Translations under genes and position numbers: made by a program
Source of the DNA: a virus
Virus record (IMG/VR): IMGVR_UViG_3300021519_001203
Span: 1-36,082 of that record
Length of the DNA: 36,082 bases
Direction: 5' to 3' (one strand)
Part shown: piece after piece, positions 13,473-21,971 of the stretch
Layout: every line of letters begins with the position of its first letter
Position numbering within the stretch: position 1 is the stretch's first letter
Notes under the pieces: generated by a model
What the model was told of the DNA's origin: nothing
Database searches by the model: none
Seen by the model: only the letters and a program-made list of their open reading frames with translations

Positions 13473-14695
13473 TGAAGAAGTTACTTGAACTAGGCGATCA
13501 CTATGTAAGTGATTTCATGAAGCCAGATGCAGAAATGCGTGAGACTAAGCCTTGGAGTTTGGATCTATATCTAGACGAAGAAATTGGTGCAGCTAGACTG
13601 GACGGTGTTGCTCCTCTTGATAAGATGTATGGGCAATATTGGTATCGTAGTGGAATTAATGCTAGTATGACTAAGCAGTTGGGTGATATTGTTGATGAAA
13701 TCACCAGTCGTGTTAAGATTGAAAATGGTGATGTTTGGCTTGATATTGCTTGCAATGATGGAACCCTACTACGTCAAGTTCCTGGCAATATGGTAAAGCT
13801 TGGAATTGATCCAGCTGATGATAGCTACTTTGCAGAAAGTATTAAGGTTGCAAATTCAGTAGTACAGGATTTCTTCTCAGCAGATGCTTATCAACGCACA
13901 GGGTATGGCGATTATAAGGCAAAGGTAGTTACTTGTATTGCTATGTTCTATGATTTGGATAATCCACGTCCATTTATTCGTGATGTGCATAGTATTCTTG
14001 AAGACGATGGTGTGTTTGTTGTACAGATGAGTTATACTCCTTTGATGCTTAAGCAGCTTGCTTTTGATAACATCTGTCATGAACACGTTTACTACTACAG
14101 CCTCAGCAGTATCAAGAAGCTGTTTGAAGCAGAAGGATTTGTTATCCGTGATTGCAGTCTAAATGATACAAATGGCGGCAGTTTTCGTGTGTATTTCCAG
14201 AAGGCTTCCGCTGATAAGACTACGTTTGGTACTGCTCCTCTCCGTGATGTCTGCAACTTCCGTGTTGCCAGCACACTTGAACTTGAAAAGAATAAGTGGG
14301 ATATCAGTAGTGCTGCACTTTGGGAAGATTTTGGTGCTAACATCAACAGCTTGAAGACACAGGTATTGGATTTCCTACATCAAGCTAAAGCAGAAGATAA
14401 GAAGGTATATGGGTATGGCGCCAGCACTAAAGGCAATACGTTACTTCAGTTATTTGGTATTACTCCAGATCTAGTTACTGCCATTGCTGAACGTAGCCCA
14501 TATAAGTTTGGACTTGTTACAGTTGGAACGAACATTCCAATTTGTAGTGAAGAAGAGATGAGAGCAGCAAAGCCTGATTACTTGCTTGTTCTTCCCTGGC
14601 ACTTCATCGACGAGTTCGTAAAGCGTGAAAGTGAATTCATTGCAGGGGGCGGCAAGCTTGTAGTCCCATGTCCCGCATTTCAAATTATAGGATAA
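13472..14695 (+). CDS. sugar C-methyltransferase-like protein (TylC3/NovU type)
   Basis: 407 residues. A class I SAM-dependent core has motif I WLDIACNDGTLL at 89-100, followed by the family marks DNICHEHVYYYSL at about 195-207 and NDTNGGSFRVYF at about 230-241. The C-terminal Rossmann-like half contains YGYGASTKGNTLL at about 311-323. This is the architecture of nucleotide-sugar C-methyltransferases. The usual N-terminal zinc domain (two CxxC pairs) appears cut short: the protein starts at LLELGDHYVSDF, which corresponds to the middle of that domain, and the first Cys pair is absent. It probably methylates a keto-sugar from Gmd. GGAG seven bases before the ATG supports the start. Confidence 0.82.
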   Translation: MKKLLELGDHYVSDFMKPDAEMRETKPWSLDLYLDEEIGAARLDGVAPLDKMYGQYWYRSGINASMTKQLGDIVDEITSRVKIENGDVWLDIACNDGTLLRQVPGNMVKLGIDPADDSYFAESIKVANSVVQDFFSADAYQRTGYGDYKAKVVTCIAMFYDLDNPRPFIRDVHSILEDDGVFVVQMSYTPLMLKQLAFDNICHEHVYYYSLSSIKKLFEAEGFVIRDCSLNDTNGGSFRVYFQKASADKTTFGTAPLRDVCNFRVASTLELEKNKWDISSAALWEDFGANINSLKTQVLDFLHQAKAEDKKVYGYGASTKGNTLLQLFGITPDLVTAIAERSPYKFGLVTVGTNIPICSEEEMRAAKPDYLLVLPWHFIDEFVKRESEFIAGGGKLVVPCPAFQIIG

Positions 14696-14697
14696 AC

Positions 14698-15582
14698 ATG
14701 AAAAATATAGTATTTTTTAACCATTGGCATTATGGAGATTTGTTTAGTACTCGAGGGTTGGTAACTGATATTCAACGTCAGTTACCAGACTTTCGTTATT
14801 CTTATGCTCATCGCAATAATCCACTTGCAACTCGAGATCTTGTGACATTTACCCTATCTCCAAATAAAATTGATCAAATTTTAAATAGTATTGATCAGCG
14901 TACTCGGTTTGCACAAAGCGATGATACAATTTTTATTAATACTTGGATTGGTGCATATGAAGGAATGTGGGAAGGTTTTCACCCACCATATCTAGATCAT
15001 TATGTAATCTTTAAGACTATGCATAGTCTTTTAAATCAGCATTTCAATTTGAATTTGAATATTCTAGAATCAGTTTGGGATTATATTCCTGATATTGATT
15101 ATTCTAAGATTGACACAAGTAAAATAGATCAAATTGTAAGCGAAATTACAGGTTCATTGTACTTAATTTGCAACAACCTAGTAAAAAGCGCACAAAGTGA
15201 TATGGGCTTTATGGAGAACACTGTTGAAATTTTAGCTCGTCAGTATCCAAATGATACATTCATTGTAACACATGGCATTAACTCAACATTAAGTAACATT
15301 AGATGTACATATAATATATTTCAAATGGAAAATGATCTGCTTGAAATATCATATCTGAGTAAGTTTGCCAAAGTTATTGTTGGAAAGAATAGTAGTCCAT
15401 ATACCTATACACAAACTAAATCTAACTTATTAGATGCTAATAAACGATTTGTATGTTTTAGTCGTGTTGAATCAGACATATTAACATATGGACTACAATG
15501 TGAAGCAAGTTTTATATTCAGTGATACAGTTGATGACATTGACGCTGCATATTTTATAAATCAAGTAATAAAAAAAAAGTGA
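14698..15582 (+). CDS. putative glycosyltransferase (heptosyltransferase-like)
   Basis: 294 residues from ATG 14698, which has AGGA seven bases upstream and lies two bases after the previous stop. An earlier in-frame ATG (14668) would overlap the methyltransferase. The N-terminus NIVFFNHWHYGDLFSTRGLV resembles the acceptor-side start of GT-B heptosyltransferases (family 9), and the C-terminal half has FIVTHG and SKFAKVIVGKNSSPYTYTQ, similar to the nucleotide-sugar side of that fold. It lacks transmembrane helices. Sequence evidence is moderate; a non-catalytic relative is possible. Confidence 0.55.
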   Translation: MKNIVFFNHWHYGDLFSTRGLVTDIQRQLPDFRYSYAHRNNPLATRDLVTFTLSPNKIDQILNSIDQRTRFAQSDDTIFINTWIGAYEGMWEGFHPPYLDHYVIFKTMHSLLNQHFNLNLNILESVWDYIPDIDYSKIDTSKIDQIVSEITGSLYLICNNLVKSAQSDMGFMENTVEILARQYPNDTFIVTHGINSTLSNIRCTYNIFQMENDLLEISYLSKFAKVIVGKNSSPYTYTQTKSNLLDANKRFVCFSRVESDILTYGLQCEASFIFSDTVDDIDAAYFINQVIKKK

Positions 15583-16553
15583 AAGATAAAAAGAATTTAT
15601 TGTTTGTTAATACCAATGCTGCACAATGCAGTATTTACCAGTCTGGAAAAATGATTTATGAATCCATTAAAGATACTGATTCATTAAACATAGAATATTG
15701 TGAACTCAATGATTTAAATATTGATAAGCTCTATTCTGGAAAAATAGTAATCAACCAACAAGAAAAATCAAACTATGAATACTATATTTTCAATTATCAT
15801 CATGCAACCATGAGAGGATTTGAAAATATTAAATCAGAAAATTTTAAAAATTTAGTTGGTAAAAAGTATAGCATTATATTAGAAATGTCCAAGAATAATC
15901 CTACTGTCAGACTTGAGAGCGACGATTTTGACGGATATATTGTTATGGACCCAACGATGCAATACTTAGATAATAGATTTCATTGGTTTCCACGTCCACT
16001 GGATATTACAAATGCAAATCAGAATAATGTTGTATCCGATATTCCTATTATCGGAAGCTTCGGATATCCAACAGTTGATAAAGGTTTTGATTTAGTAATT
16101 AAAGCAGCAAGTAAAGAATTTGAAAAGTCAATAGTTAGGATTAATATCCCGACAGCTACATATGGAGATAACGAAGTATATAGTCAAATTATCAATTCTT
16201 GCAGATCAATTTATGCACCTAATGTTAAACTTGAAATTACAACTAATTTTTTTAGTGATAAAGAACTATTAGAATGGTGTTCTAATAATACTTTAAATTG
16301 TTTCTTTTATCATCGTAATTCATATATAGAATTTCCTGGACTTGCTGCTGCAACAGATCAAGCAATTATTAGTGGAAGACCACTTGCAGTGTCAACGGAT
16401 GTTACATTCAGACATTTACATCAATATATAACTCCATATCCACAACGTAGTCTTAAAGAAAGCATCCAAATTTCTGCAGACGAAGTTAAGAAGATTCAAC
16501 AAAATTGGAATTTTGAAAAATGTCAACAACGACTGAAAGAGATTCTAATTTGA
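15579..16553 (+). CDS. putative GT-B glycosyltransferase
   Basis: 324 residues, GTG start overlapping the upstream TGA (GTGA at 15579-15582). A run of nine A precedes it, so both coupling and slippage could affect its level. The C-terminal half has features of GT-B transferases: IIGSFGYPTVDKGFDLVIKA (about 152-171), a long alpha-beta stretch, and AIISGRPLAVSTDVTFRHL near the C-terminus, which resembles the donor-site acidic loop and the variable end. The N-terminal half is Asn- and Tyr-rich and not recognisable. It probably works with the next GT, which overlaps it by 34 bases. Confidence 0.6.
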   Translation: MKDKKNLLFVNTNAAQCSIYQSGKMIYESIKDTDSLNIEYCELNDLNIDKLYSGKIVINQQEKSNYEYYIFNYHHATMRGFENIKSENFKNLVGKKYSIILEMSKNNPTVRLESDDFDGYIVMDPTMQYLDNRFHWFPRPLDITNANQNNVVSDIPIIGSFGYPTVDKGFDLVIKAASKEFEKSIVRINIPTATYGDNEVYSQIINSCRSIYAPNVKLEITTNFFSDKELLEWCSNNTLNCFFYHRNSYIEFPGLAAATDQAIISGRPLAVSTDVTFRHLHQYITPYPQRSLKESIQISADEVKKIQQNWNFEKCQQRLKEILI

Positions 16554-17602
16554 AAATAGGGTGGGTTAGTACATATAATACTCAATGTGGGATAGCTGCG
16601 TATAGTAAACATTTGATTGACACATTCAATCAACCAATAATTATATTGGCTGCTAATACTAATAATAAGATAGTACCAGACGATAAGAATATATCTAGAT
16701 GTTGGAATACTGGATTTGATTCATTTGAAAATTTAGCAGCACACATACATAAATTTGATTTAAACTGCGTTGTTATACAATATCATTATGGATTGTTCAA
16801 TAGTCAATCACTGAATAATTTAATTAATTGGTTATCGAGTAATAAGAAAATTATTTTGATGATTCATAGCTTAGGCGAAAAAACCAATGAGATTATCTAC
16901 TTTGCAAAACTATGTAACCTGGTAACTGTGCAGACATTAGCTGACTATAAAAAACTCTCCTCGTTAACAAATTGTATTGTTTTTCCACTTCCTATAATTG
17001 AGCAAGAATTTAAAAAGATTCCAAAAATAGACGACAGTATACTAGTAGGTAGTTATGGATTTTTCTTTCCAAATAAAGGAATTTTAGAACTTATAAATGC
17101 AATAAAGCTATTACGAGATGATGGTCATAACTATCGCTTGCGATTAGTTAACGCTAAACATCCATCTGACATTTCCGATAGCACAGTATTACAAGCATTA
17201 GAATTAACATCGAGATTAAATCTAGAGGATTATGTTGAATTTTATACAGATTTTCTAACGGATTTGGAAAGTTTAAATTTGCTATCCAGTTGCGATATAA
17301 TTGTAAACAGTTATCAAATGACTACAGAACCAACAAGTGCAAGCGTCCGACTTAGTATTTCTACTGGCATCCCTGTTGTAGTAACTCCCAACAGTATATT
17401 TGATGATATAAATGACATTGTATTTAAAATGCCGGGATTTGATCCATTATCATTGGCAATGGGTATACAGGATACAATTATAGAAATAAACTCGTTGAGT
17501 GATGAATATCTCAGAATAATGAATCAAGCAGCTAAATGGCGGGTGGAACATAGCTATAATATGCAAGGCCCTAAACTATTAAACTTATTACAGGATCTTT
17601 AA
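16520..17602 (+). CDS. glycosyltransferase, GT-B fold (family 4-like)
   Basis: 360 residues from ATG 16520, overlapping the previous gene by 34 bases. The family-typical start IGWVSTYNTQCGIAAYSKHL begins at residue 13, so the in-frame TTG at 16550, which forms a TTGA overlap with the upstream stop, is a possible alternative. The donor domain holds VGSYGFFFPNKGILELINAIKLL (about 173-195), DIIVNSYQMTTEPTSASVRLSISTGIPVVVTP (about 256-287, with the E-x7-E-like zone) and a C-terminal helix WRVEHSYNM. It probably transfers a sugar from an NDP-sugar to a growing glycan in the cytosol. Confidence 0.8.
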   Translation: MSTTTERDSNLKIGWVSTYNTQCGIAAYSKHLIDTFNQPIIILAANTNNKIVPDDKNISRCWNTGFDSFENLAAHIHKFDLNCVVIQYHYGLFNSQSLNNLINWLSSNKKIILMIHSLGEKTNEIIYFAKLCNLVTVQTLADYKKLSSLTNCIVFPLPIIEQEFKKIPKIDDSILVGSYGFFFPNKGILELINAIKLLRDDGHNYRLRLVNAKHPSDISDSTVLQALELTSRLNLEDYVEFYTDFLTDLESLNLLSSCDIIVNSYQMTTEPTSASVRLSISTGIPVVVTPNSIFDDINDIVFKMPGFDPLSLAMGIQDTIIEINSLSDEYLRIMNQAAKWRVEHSYNMQGPKLLNLLQDL

Positions 17603-18397
17603 ATGAAAGTAGATATATTAGTTCAAGGAAGCAGTACTTTAACAACTTTTGACGCATTAAAAATCTATAGAAGTCTAGACTTTGTTGACAAAGTCATTTT
17701 AAGTTCATATGATAGTACTATCCCTTTTAGGATACCTGAGGGTGTTACGTTTGTCAATAATGATTTAGTTGCTCCTGGTATTGGTAATAGAAATCTGCAG
17801 ATAAACACAACTAAGAATGGTCTTGAAAAGGTAGAATCAAAGTACTGCATTAAAATAAGGTCGGATTTAGTTGTATCTGCACTAGCATTAAAATTAATGA
17901 TTGATTACTGGATCAAACACGATAATCCAGAAACTAGAATTAAAACTGTTGGGGAGCCAATGGGAAGACTCTACGTCTTAAGTTTAGCAACAAAATTCGT
18001 TTATCATCCGCGTGATCATATTTTTTGTGGATTCACTGAGGATATGCGTAAATTCTTTGATTGCCCATTTGATACATTTGTTAATACAACAAGCGATAAT
18101 GTTCAAGATCCATACAGTGCTGTTTACGATCATCAAACTCAAACTGAAATGTGGCTGGGTATGCATTATTAAGCCAGATATGATGCAGACGCTGCTAATC
18201 ACAAAACTAATTTCCAACAGTATATAACTAACAAAGCACCAATGAAAGATGAAGCGTGGGCAACGGAAAAGAAGAATCTAGATAGATTATTTGTAAGTTT
18301 TCCAGAGATAAAGGGTATCAGTTGGCCAAAGCATAATTTAACTGAATACCCTTATGATTGGATTGCTATTAATGGTGAATATTGGTCTAAAGATTAG
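17603..18397 (+). pseudogene. WavE-like glycan-synthesis gene interrupted by an in-frame TAA
   Basis: The first part (189 residues, ATG immediately after the upstream stop) has the pattern of the WavE lipopolysaccharide-synthesis family: LVQGSS, then NRNLQINTTKNGLEKVESKYCIKIRSDL, with a KIRSDL element in place of a DxD-type strand. TAA at 18170-18172 stops it. The same frame continues for 74 more codons to TAG 18395-18397, beginning ARYDADAANHKTNFQQYITN and containing WPKHNLTEYPYDWIAINGEYW, which fits the C-terminal end of this family. The distal stop shares TTAG with the convergent methyltransferase stop, as at other junctions here, so the full-length gene of 264 residues is the ancestral form. 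A nonsense mutation, readthrough or a sequence error are the alternatives. Confidence 0.72.
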
Positions 18398-18945
18398 CGA
18401 AAAATTCTAAAGCACTTTCTAAAGAATGGGTGTGGTTCTATACCTCCTAAATATTCATAATGCCAATTATATGTTTTTAGAAATTCATTGAATGCAAGAT
18501 ATTCGTGTTTTTCCCATCCTGCATATCCATAAAATTCGTCGAATATAATTATAGTATTATTTAGAAGACGGTCATTTAGTAAGTCCAATACAGTTTTAGT
18601 ACTACTGTATAGATCACAATCAATATGTACAAAACCAACTTGGTCTGTATGTGTTTTTAAAAATTTAGGAAGACTGTCATTGAATAACCCAACTACTAAT
18701 TCTACATTACTTGGCATATCAGTAGGAAGGTCGCAGGCAAAATGTCCTTTATTATGCCCATCAGTCCAATCCTCAGGTAGTCCGGTAAAACTATCAAACC
18801 CGTAGATTTTATTTGTTGTTAATGAAGATAAGTGTTTAATACTTGTACCATTTCCTACGCCAAACTCTAGAAATAATCCCGGTGGCGACATAATTAAAGC
18901 ATATTCATATGAGATTGGATTTTGATTTTGAATTTTTTCAAGCAT
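18394..18945 (-). CDS. SAM-dependent methyltransferase, TylF/MycF-like
   Basis: 183 residues. Motif I LEFGVGNGTS is at 26-35, followed by IYGFDSFTGLPEDW at about 47-60 and IDCDLYSST at about 108-116, the metal- and substrate-site pattern of TylF-type O-methyltransferases and related Methyltransf_24 members. It is shorter than TylF (about 255), lacking the N-terminal lid. It probably O-methylates a sugar or glycan end. It is the only minus-strand gene between the epimerase and the fibre block; its start is 28 bases from the divergent kinase start, too little room for two strong promoters that I could identify. Confidence 0.78.
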   Translation of the reverse strand: MLEKIQNQNPISYEYALIMSPPGLFLEFGVGNGTSIKHLSSLTTNKIYGFDSFTGLPEDWTDGHNKGHFACDLPTDMPSNVELVVGLFNDSLPKFLKTHTDQVGFVHIDCDLYSSTKTVLDLLNDRLLNNTIIIFDEFYGYAGWEKHEYLAFNEFLKTYNWHYEYLGGIEPHPFFRKCFRIFR

Positions 18946-18973
18946 TACATTTTCCTTGACTAACTACTTAGTG

Positions 18974-19726
18974 ATGAGTGATTTGATAACAATAAAAAAC
19001 TTTACTGGATACAGTGGAAGCAAAGTTAAACTTCTACAATTTGATGATATTACATTTGTTAGAAAAATTGGACAAGTAGATCGTAATATTGAGCGATTAG
19101 ATGCACTACGTAATTTAGGATTGTTAGTTCCTAAAATTCTATATCAATGTGAAGAGTATTATGATATGGAATACATTCGACACGTTGATATGGTAAACTG
19201 GTTAACACAAAATTCAATTGATTCCTTTGCTAGTTGGTTGTTAGACCTGATAGGTAAGTTTACGCAATCATATCAAATTAAAGATTATACAACAATATAT
19301 GAAAATAAATTGCATAAAAATATAACTTTTGAATACTTGTCGTTTGATTCAGATGAATTATTTGATAAGCTACCAAAGCTACTTCCGTCAAGTGAGTATC
19401 ACGGTGATCTAACTCTTGACAATTGTTTGTATGGTATAAATGATAAGTTTTATCTAATAGATCCATTGACCAGTGAGTTTGACAGTTGGGTATTTGATTT
19501 AGCAAAGCTAATGCAAGATTTAGAATGTAATTGGGCAATACGTAATAAATCAGTGCTAATACAAGGAAAGCTACTAGACATTAAGAATGTTATTTTAAAG
19601 AAATATCCAATCGTTGGTAATTATTCACTGACAATATTAATGTTGCTACGTGTTTTTCCTTATGCTAATAATAAACAAGACAAAGAATTTTTACTACGGG
19701 AGATTGAAAGATTATGGATATTATAA
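18974..19726 (+). CDS. APH/choline-kinase-fold small-molecule kinase
   Basis: 250 residues from ATG 18974; a TTG 18 bases upstream is less likely. The kinase-like fold marks are present: a lysine after the beta hairpin (FVRKIG, K31), E67 in MEYIRH, the catalytic loop HGDLTLDN at 143-150 and the metal-binding Asp in LIDP (D163). This family phosphorylates aminoglycosides, choline, homoserine and sugars. The overlap with the next gene (a nucleotidyltransferase-HAD fusion) by 13 bases suggests it makes the phospho-substrate that the next protein activates with a nucleotide. The chemical identity of the substrate cannot be read from the sequence. Confidence 0.78.
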   Translation: MSDLITIKNFTGYSGSKVKLLQFDDITFVRKIGQVDRNIERLDALRNLGLLVPKILYQCEEYYDMEYIRHVDMVNWLTQNSIDSFASWLLDLIGKFTQSYQIKDYTTIYENKLHKNITFEYLSFDSDELFDKLPKLLPSSEYHGDLTLDNCLYGINDKFYLIDPLTSEFDSWVFDLAKLMQDLECNWAIRNKSVLIQGKLLDIKNVILKKYPIVGNYSLTILMLLRVFPYANNKQDKEFLLREIERLWIL

Positions 19727-20760
19727 TCCCTTGTGCAGGGCTCAGTACACGTTTTCATAATATGAGGCCAAAGTTTCTTCTTACTGATTATCAGGGAAGA
19801 ATGATGTTGGAGTTAGCAGCACAGCCGTATATAGGCAAACATAGAATTCACATCGTCGTTTTACAACAGCACGAAGATGATTTTAATATTAAAAAAACAA
19901 TGGCAACAGTATTTGGTGATAAAATTAATGTTGTAATACTTCCAAAGTTAACGTCGGGTCCAGCTGAAACTATAAATCAAGCATTAAAACAAATTGGTTT
20001 AACTGATAGTACCTTTTTAGTTCATGACTGTGACAGTGTATTTGATCATACAAATTTATCAACAGGTAATCGTATTTGTGTAGACATATTAGATAAACAT
20101 CCAACATTACGAGCACCTGCAAATAAAAGCTATGTTGAAGTAAATGATCAAGATATCGTGTTATGCACTATTGAAAAGAAGATTATAAGCGATTTGTTTT
20201 GTGTTGGCGGATATCAATTTGCTTCTGCTATTGAGTATCGAGCAGCATTTGAAGAACTTAAAAAATCTAGGCTAGACGAAATTTATATAAGTTCAGTAGT
20301 AGATCATATGATATCAAATGGATCAATATTTGTCGCAGATAGAATTGATAATTTCATTGATTTAGGCACTAAAGAAGATTGGCAAAGATTCAATGATAAG
20401 CCAACTATTTTTTGTGACATTGACGGAACATTGATTAAAAATCAAGCAGCATTTGGGAAGAATACATATGACACTGCTCCAGTTGTCTTACAAAACAATG
20501 TCGATATACTACAGAAATATCTATTAGATGGAGCAGAAATTATTTTTATTTCTGCTAGGCCAAAGATTTGGTTTGAACAAACAAGAGCAATGTTAAATAA
20601 TTTGGGCTTTGCAAATTGTCAATTATTAATTGGGTTGCATCATTCTAAGCGAATATTGATAAATGACTTTGCACCTAGTAATCCGTATCCATCTGCTATT
20701 GCAATCAACATTAATAGAAATTCTAATACATTGGATAATTTCTTACAAGGGAAAAATTAA
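19714..20760 (+). CDS. nucleotidyltransferase fused to HAD-type phosphatase
   Basis: 348 residues in two domains. Residues 1-225 are a sugar-phosphate/choline-phosphate nucleotidyltransferase (GT-A-like): MDIIIPCAGLSTRF and RPKFLL for nucleotide binding, VHDCDSVF (D105/D107) for the metal, and IDLGTKEDW at 215-223. Residues 229-340 are a HAD phosphatase: DIDGT at 235-239 with nucleophile D235, S280 in ISARP, K312, and N317-D318 in LINDFAPSNPYPSA. The first domain would couple NTP to a phosphorylated substrate and the second would remove or edit a phosphate. It follows the APH-like kinase with a 13-base overlap, so kinase, phosphatase and nucleotidyltransferase form one activation module. CDP-choline-like and NDP-sugar routes are both possible. 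Confidence 0.82.
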   Translation: MDIIIPCAGLSTRFHNMRPKFLLTDYQGRMMLELAAQPYIGKHRIHIVVLQQHEDDFNIKKTMATVFGDKINVVILPKLTSGPAETINQALKQIGLTDSTFLVHDCDSVFDHTNLSTGNRICVDILDKHPTLRAPANKSYVEVNDQDIVLCTIEKKIISDLFCVGGYQFASAIEYRAAFEELKKSRLDEIYISSVVDHMISNGSIFVADRIDNFIDLGTKEDWQRFNDKPTIFCDIDGTLIKNQAAFGKNTYDTAPVVLQNNVDILQKYLLDGAEIIFISARPKIWFEQTRAMLNNLGFANCQLLIGLHHSKRILINDFAPSNPYPSAIAININRNSNTLDNFLQGKN

Positions 20761-20761
20761 T

Positions 20762-21487
20762 ATGCAAGATAATAATCTTAAGACATTAACTGTGTTAAGT
20801 CAATTTTACGACTTCATTGACAACATTGAAATTGTAGCAGATATGGGCTGTGGAATTGGTACTGATGCATTATGGTGGGCAAATTTAACAGATCTAAGTG
20901 GCGAAGTTCGAGAAATTAAAGTGAACGCTGTTGACCGTAAAATTGATATGCTTAGAAATAAACGTCATCCAAACATAATTTATAAAGAGTGCGATTTTTC
21001 CAATACAGGACTAGAATCTAATAGTCATGATTTTGTTTGGGCATACAACAGTTTACAATATAGTTTAAATCCCATACAAACATTATCACACTGGCAAGAT
21101 ATATTAAAGCCTGAAGGAATGTTGTTAGTTACTGTTCCATATAATTTCTATGTTGATAATCATCGAAATGTAAAAGTTGATGCTGAATATCAACATAGTT
21201 GTTATTTTAATTGGACAATGGGTAATCTCATAATGAGTTTAGCTGTAACTGGATTTGATTGCAGAAATAGTCATTTTAAAATTGATAAAAATAACAAGTA
21301 CATTCAAGCAGCAGTTTACAAGCTGCCAGGAAAATTAAATGTTAATTTAGACTGGTATGAGATGTGTGATAAAAAAATGCTTCCCCTTTGTTTAGAGGAA
21401 GCAATTATGAAGAATGGTAATTTTAAAGAGTCTGACATTATCTGTGAGTGGATAGATAGAACACAGTATATACTTAGGGTGTTGTAG
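20762..21487 (+). CDS. SAM-dependent methyltransferase, class I
   Basis: 241 residues from ATG 20762, one base after the preceding stop and with AAGGG nine bases before. Motif I is VADMGCGIGTDALWWA (25-40), then the acidic strand NAVDRKIDML, the motif FSNTGLESNSHDFVWAYNSLQYSLNP (post I/II) and LKPEGMLLVTVPYNFYVD (motif III). The C-terminal region is unlike any I know and may hold the acceptor site. It sits at the end of the glycan operon, overlapping convergently by 14 bases with the tail-fibre chaperone. The target is probably a glycan or its precursor; a lipid or protein target cannot be excluded. Confidence 0.82.
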   Translation: MQDNNLKTLTVLSQFYDFIDNIEIVADMGCGIGTDALWWANLTDLSGEVREIKVNAVDRKIDMLRNKRHPNIIYKECDFSNTGLESNSHDFVWAYNSLQYSLNPIQTLSHWQDILKPEGMLLVTVPYNFYVDNHRNVKVDAEYQHSCYFNWTMGNLIMSLAVTGFDCRNSHFKIDKNNKYIQAAVYKLPGKLNVNLDWYEMCDKKMLPLCLEEAIMKNGNFKESDIICEWIDRTQYILRVL

Positions 21488-21959
21488 GTGTTAAATCTTC
21501 AAATATTATATTCTCGTCTTCAGGTGCTCTGTTAATAACTATTCCTTTTTCTGGAGGGCTAGGTAGAAATTCTGTTGCCTGCGCAGGATCATTGGTCATT
21601 GTAGGTAAAGACCTTAATAATGATCTGTAGTTTGCCCAACTTTCCTTTTCATCATCAGTTAAAGTTGATTGAATATCAGGAAACTGACTAAAATCACTTT
21701 CTCTAAGTAACTTATTTCTTTTAACTCTAAATTCAATCCATTCTTTGTCTAAGTCACGAGCAGGCGCAACATATTCGTCGATTGTACCAAAATCTCCATT
21801 GACAGCACGTTCGAAAATTTCACGACTATGTGCTTCGTTATCATCAGCAGTAGCAGTGAATGGTAGTTCTGCGTTATGATCTGGAAAGGTAATCATACAG
21901 TCTAGGATAGTATGATCTGCATTACCCCATTTCATTGTTCGTACTATTCCGTAATCCAT
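21474..21959 (-). CDS. tail-fibre assembly chaperone-like protein (Phage_tail_APC type)
   Basis: 161 residues. The region about 85-130 has the pattern of the phage tail assembly chaperone family: an RNKLLRESDFSQFPDIQ core, then LTDDEKESWANYRSLLRSLPT with the conserved W-x-x-Y-R. The N-terminal half is a small beta-rich part with charged loops; the C-terminal 25 residues are acidic. It is the last gene of the minus-strand fibre operon, 12 bases after the 995-aa fibre, as fibre-assembly genes usually are. It probably helps fold or attach the fibre or is a structural accessory. Homologues range widely in function, so exact role is open. Confidence 0.75.
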   Translation of the reverse strand: MDYGIVRTMKWGNADHTILDCMITFPDHNAELPFTATADDNEAHSREIFERAVNGDFGTIDEYVAPARDLDKEWIEFRVKRNKLLRESDFSQFPDIQSTLTDDEKESWANYRSLLRSLPTMTNDPAQATEFLPSPPEKGIVINRAPEDENIIFEDLTPTTP

Positions 21960-21971
21960 TTAAATCTTTCC

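Noticed and set aside
18012-18227. Alternative plus-strand frame across the WavE stop
   Set aside because: It is hydrophobic and in another frame from the conserved extension; the extension in the original frame has the family features.
18956-18973. TTG start for the kinase gene
   Set aside because: The ATG at 18974 gives a normal kinase N-terminus and the extra residues have no support.
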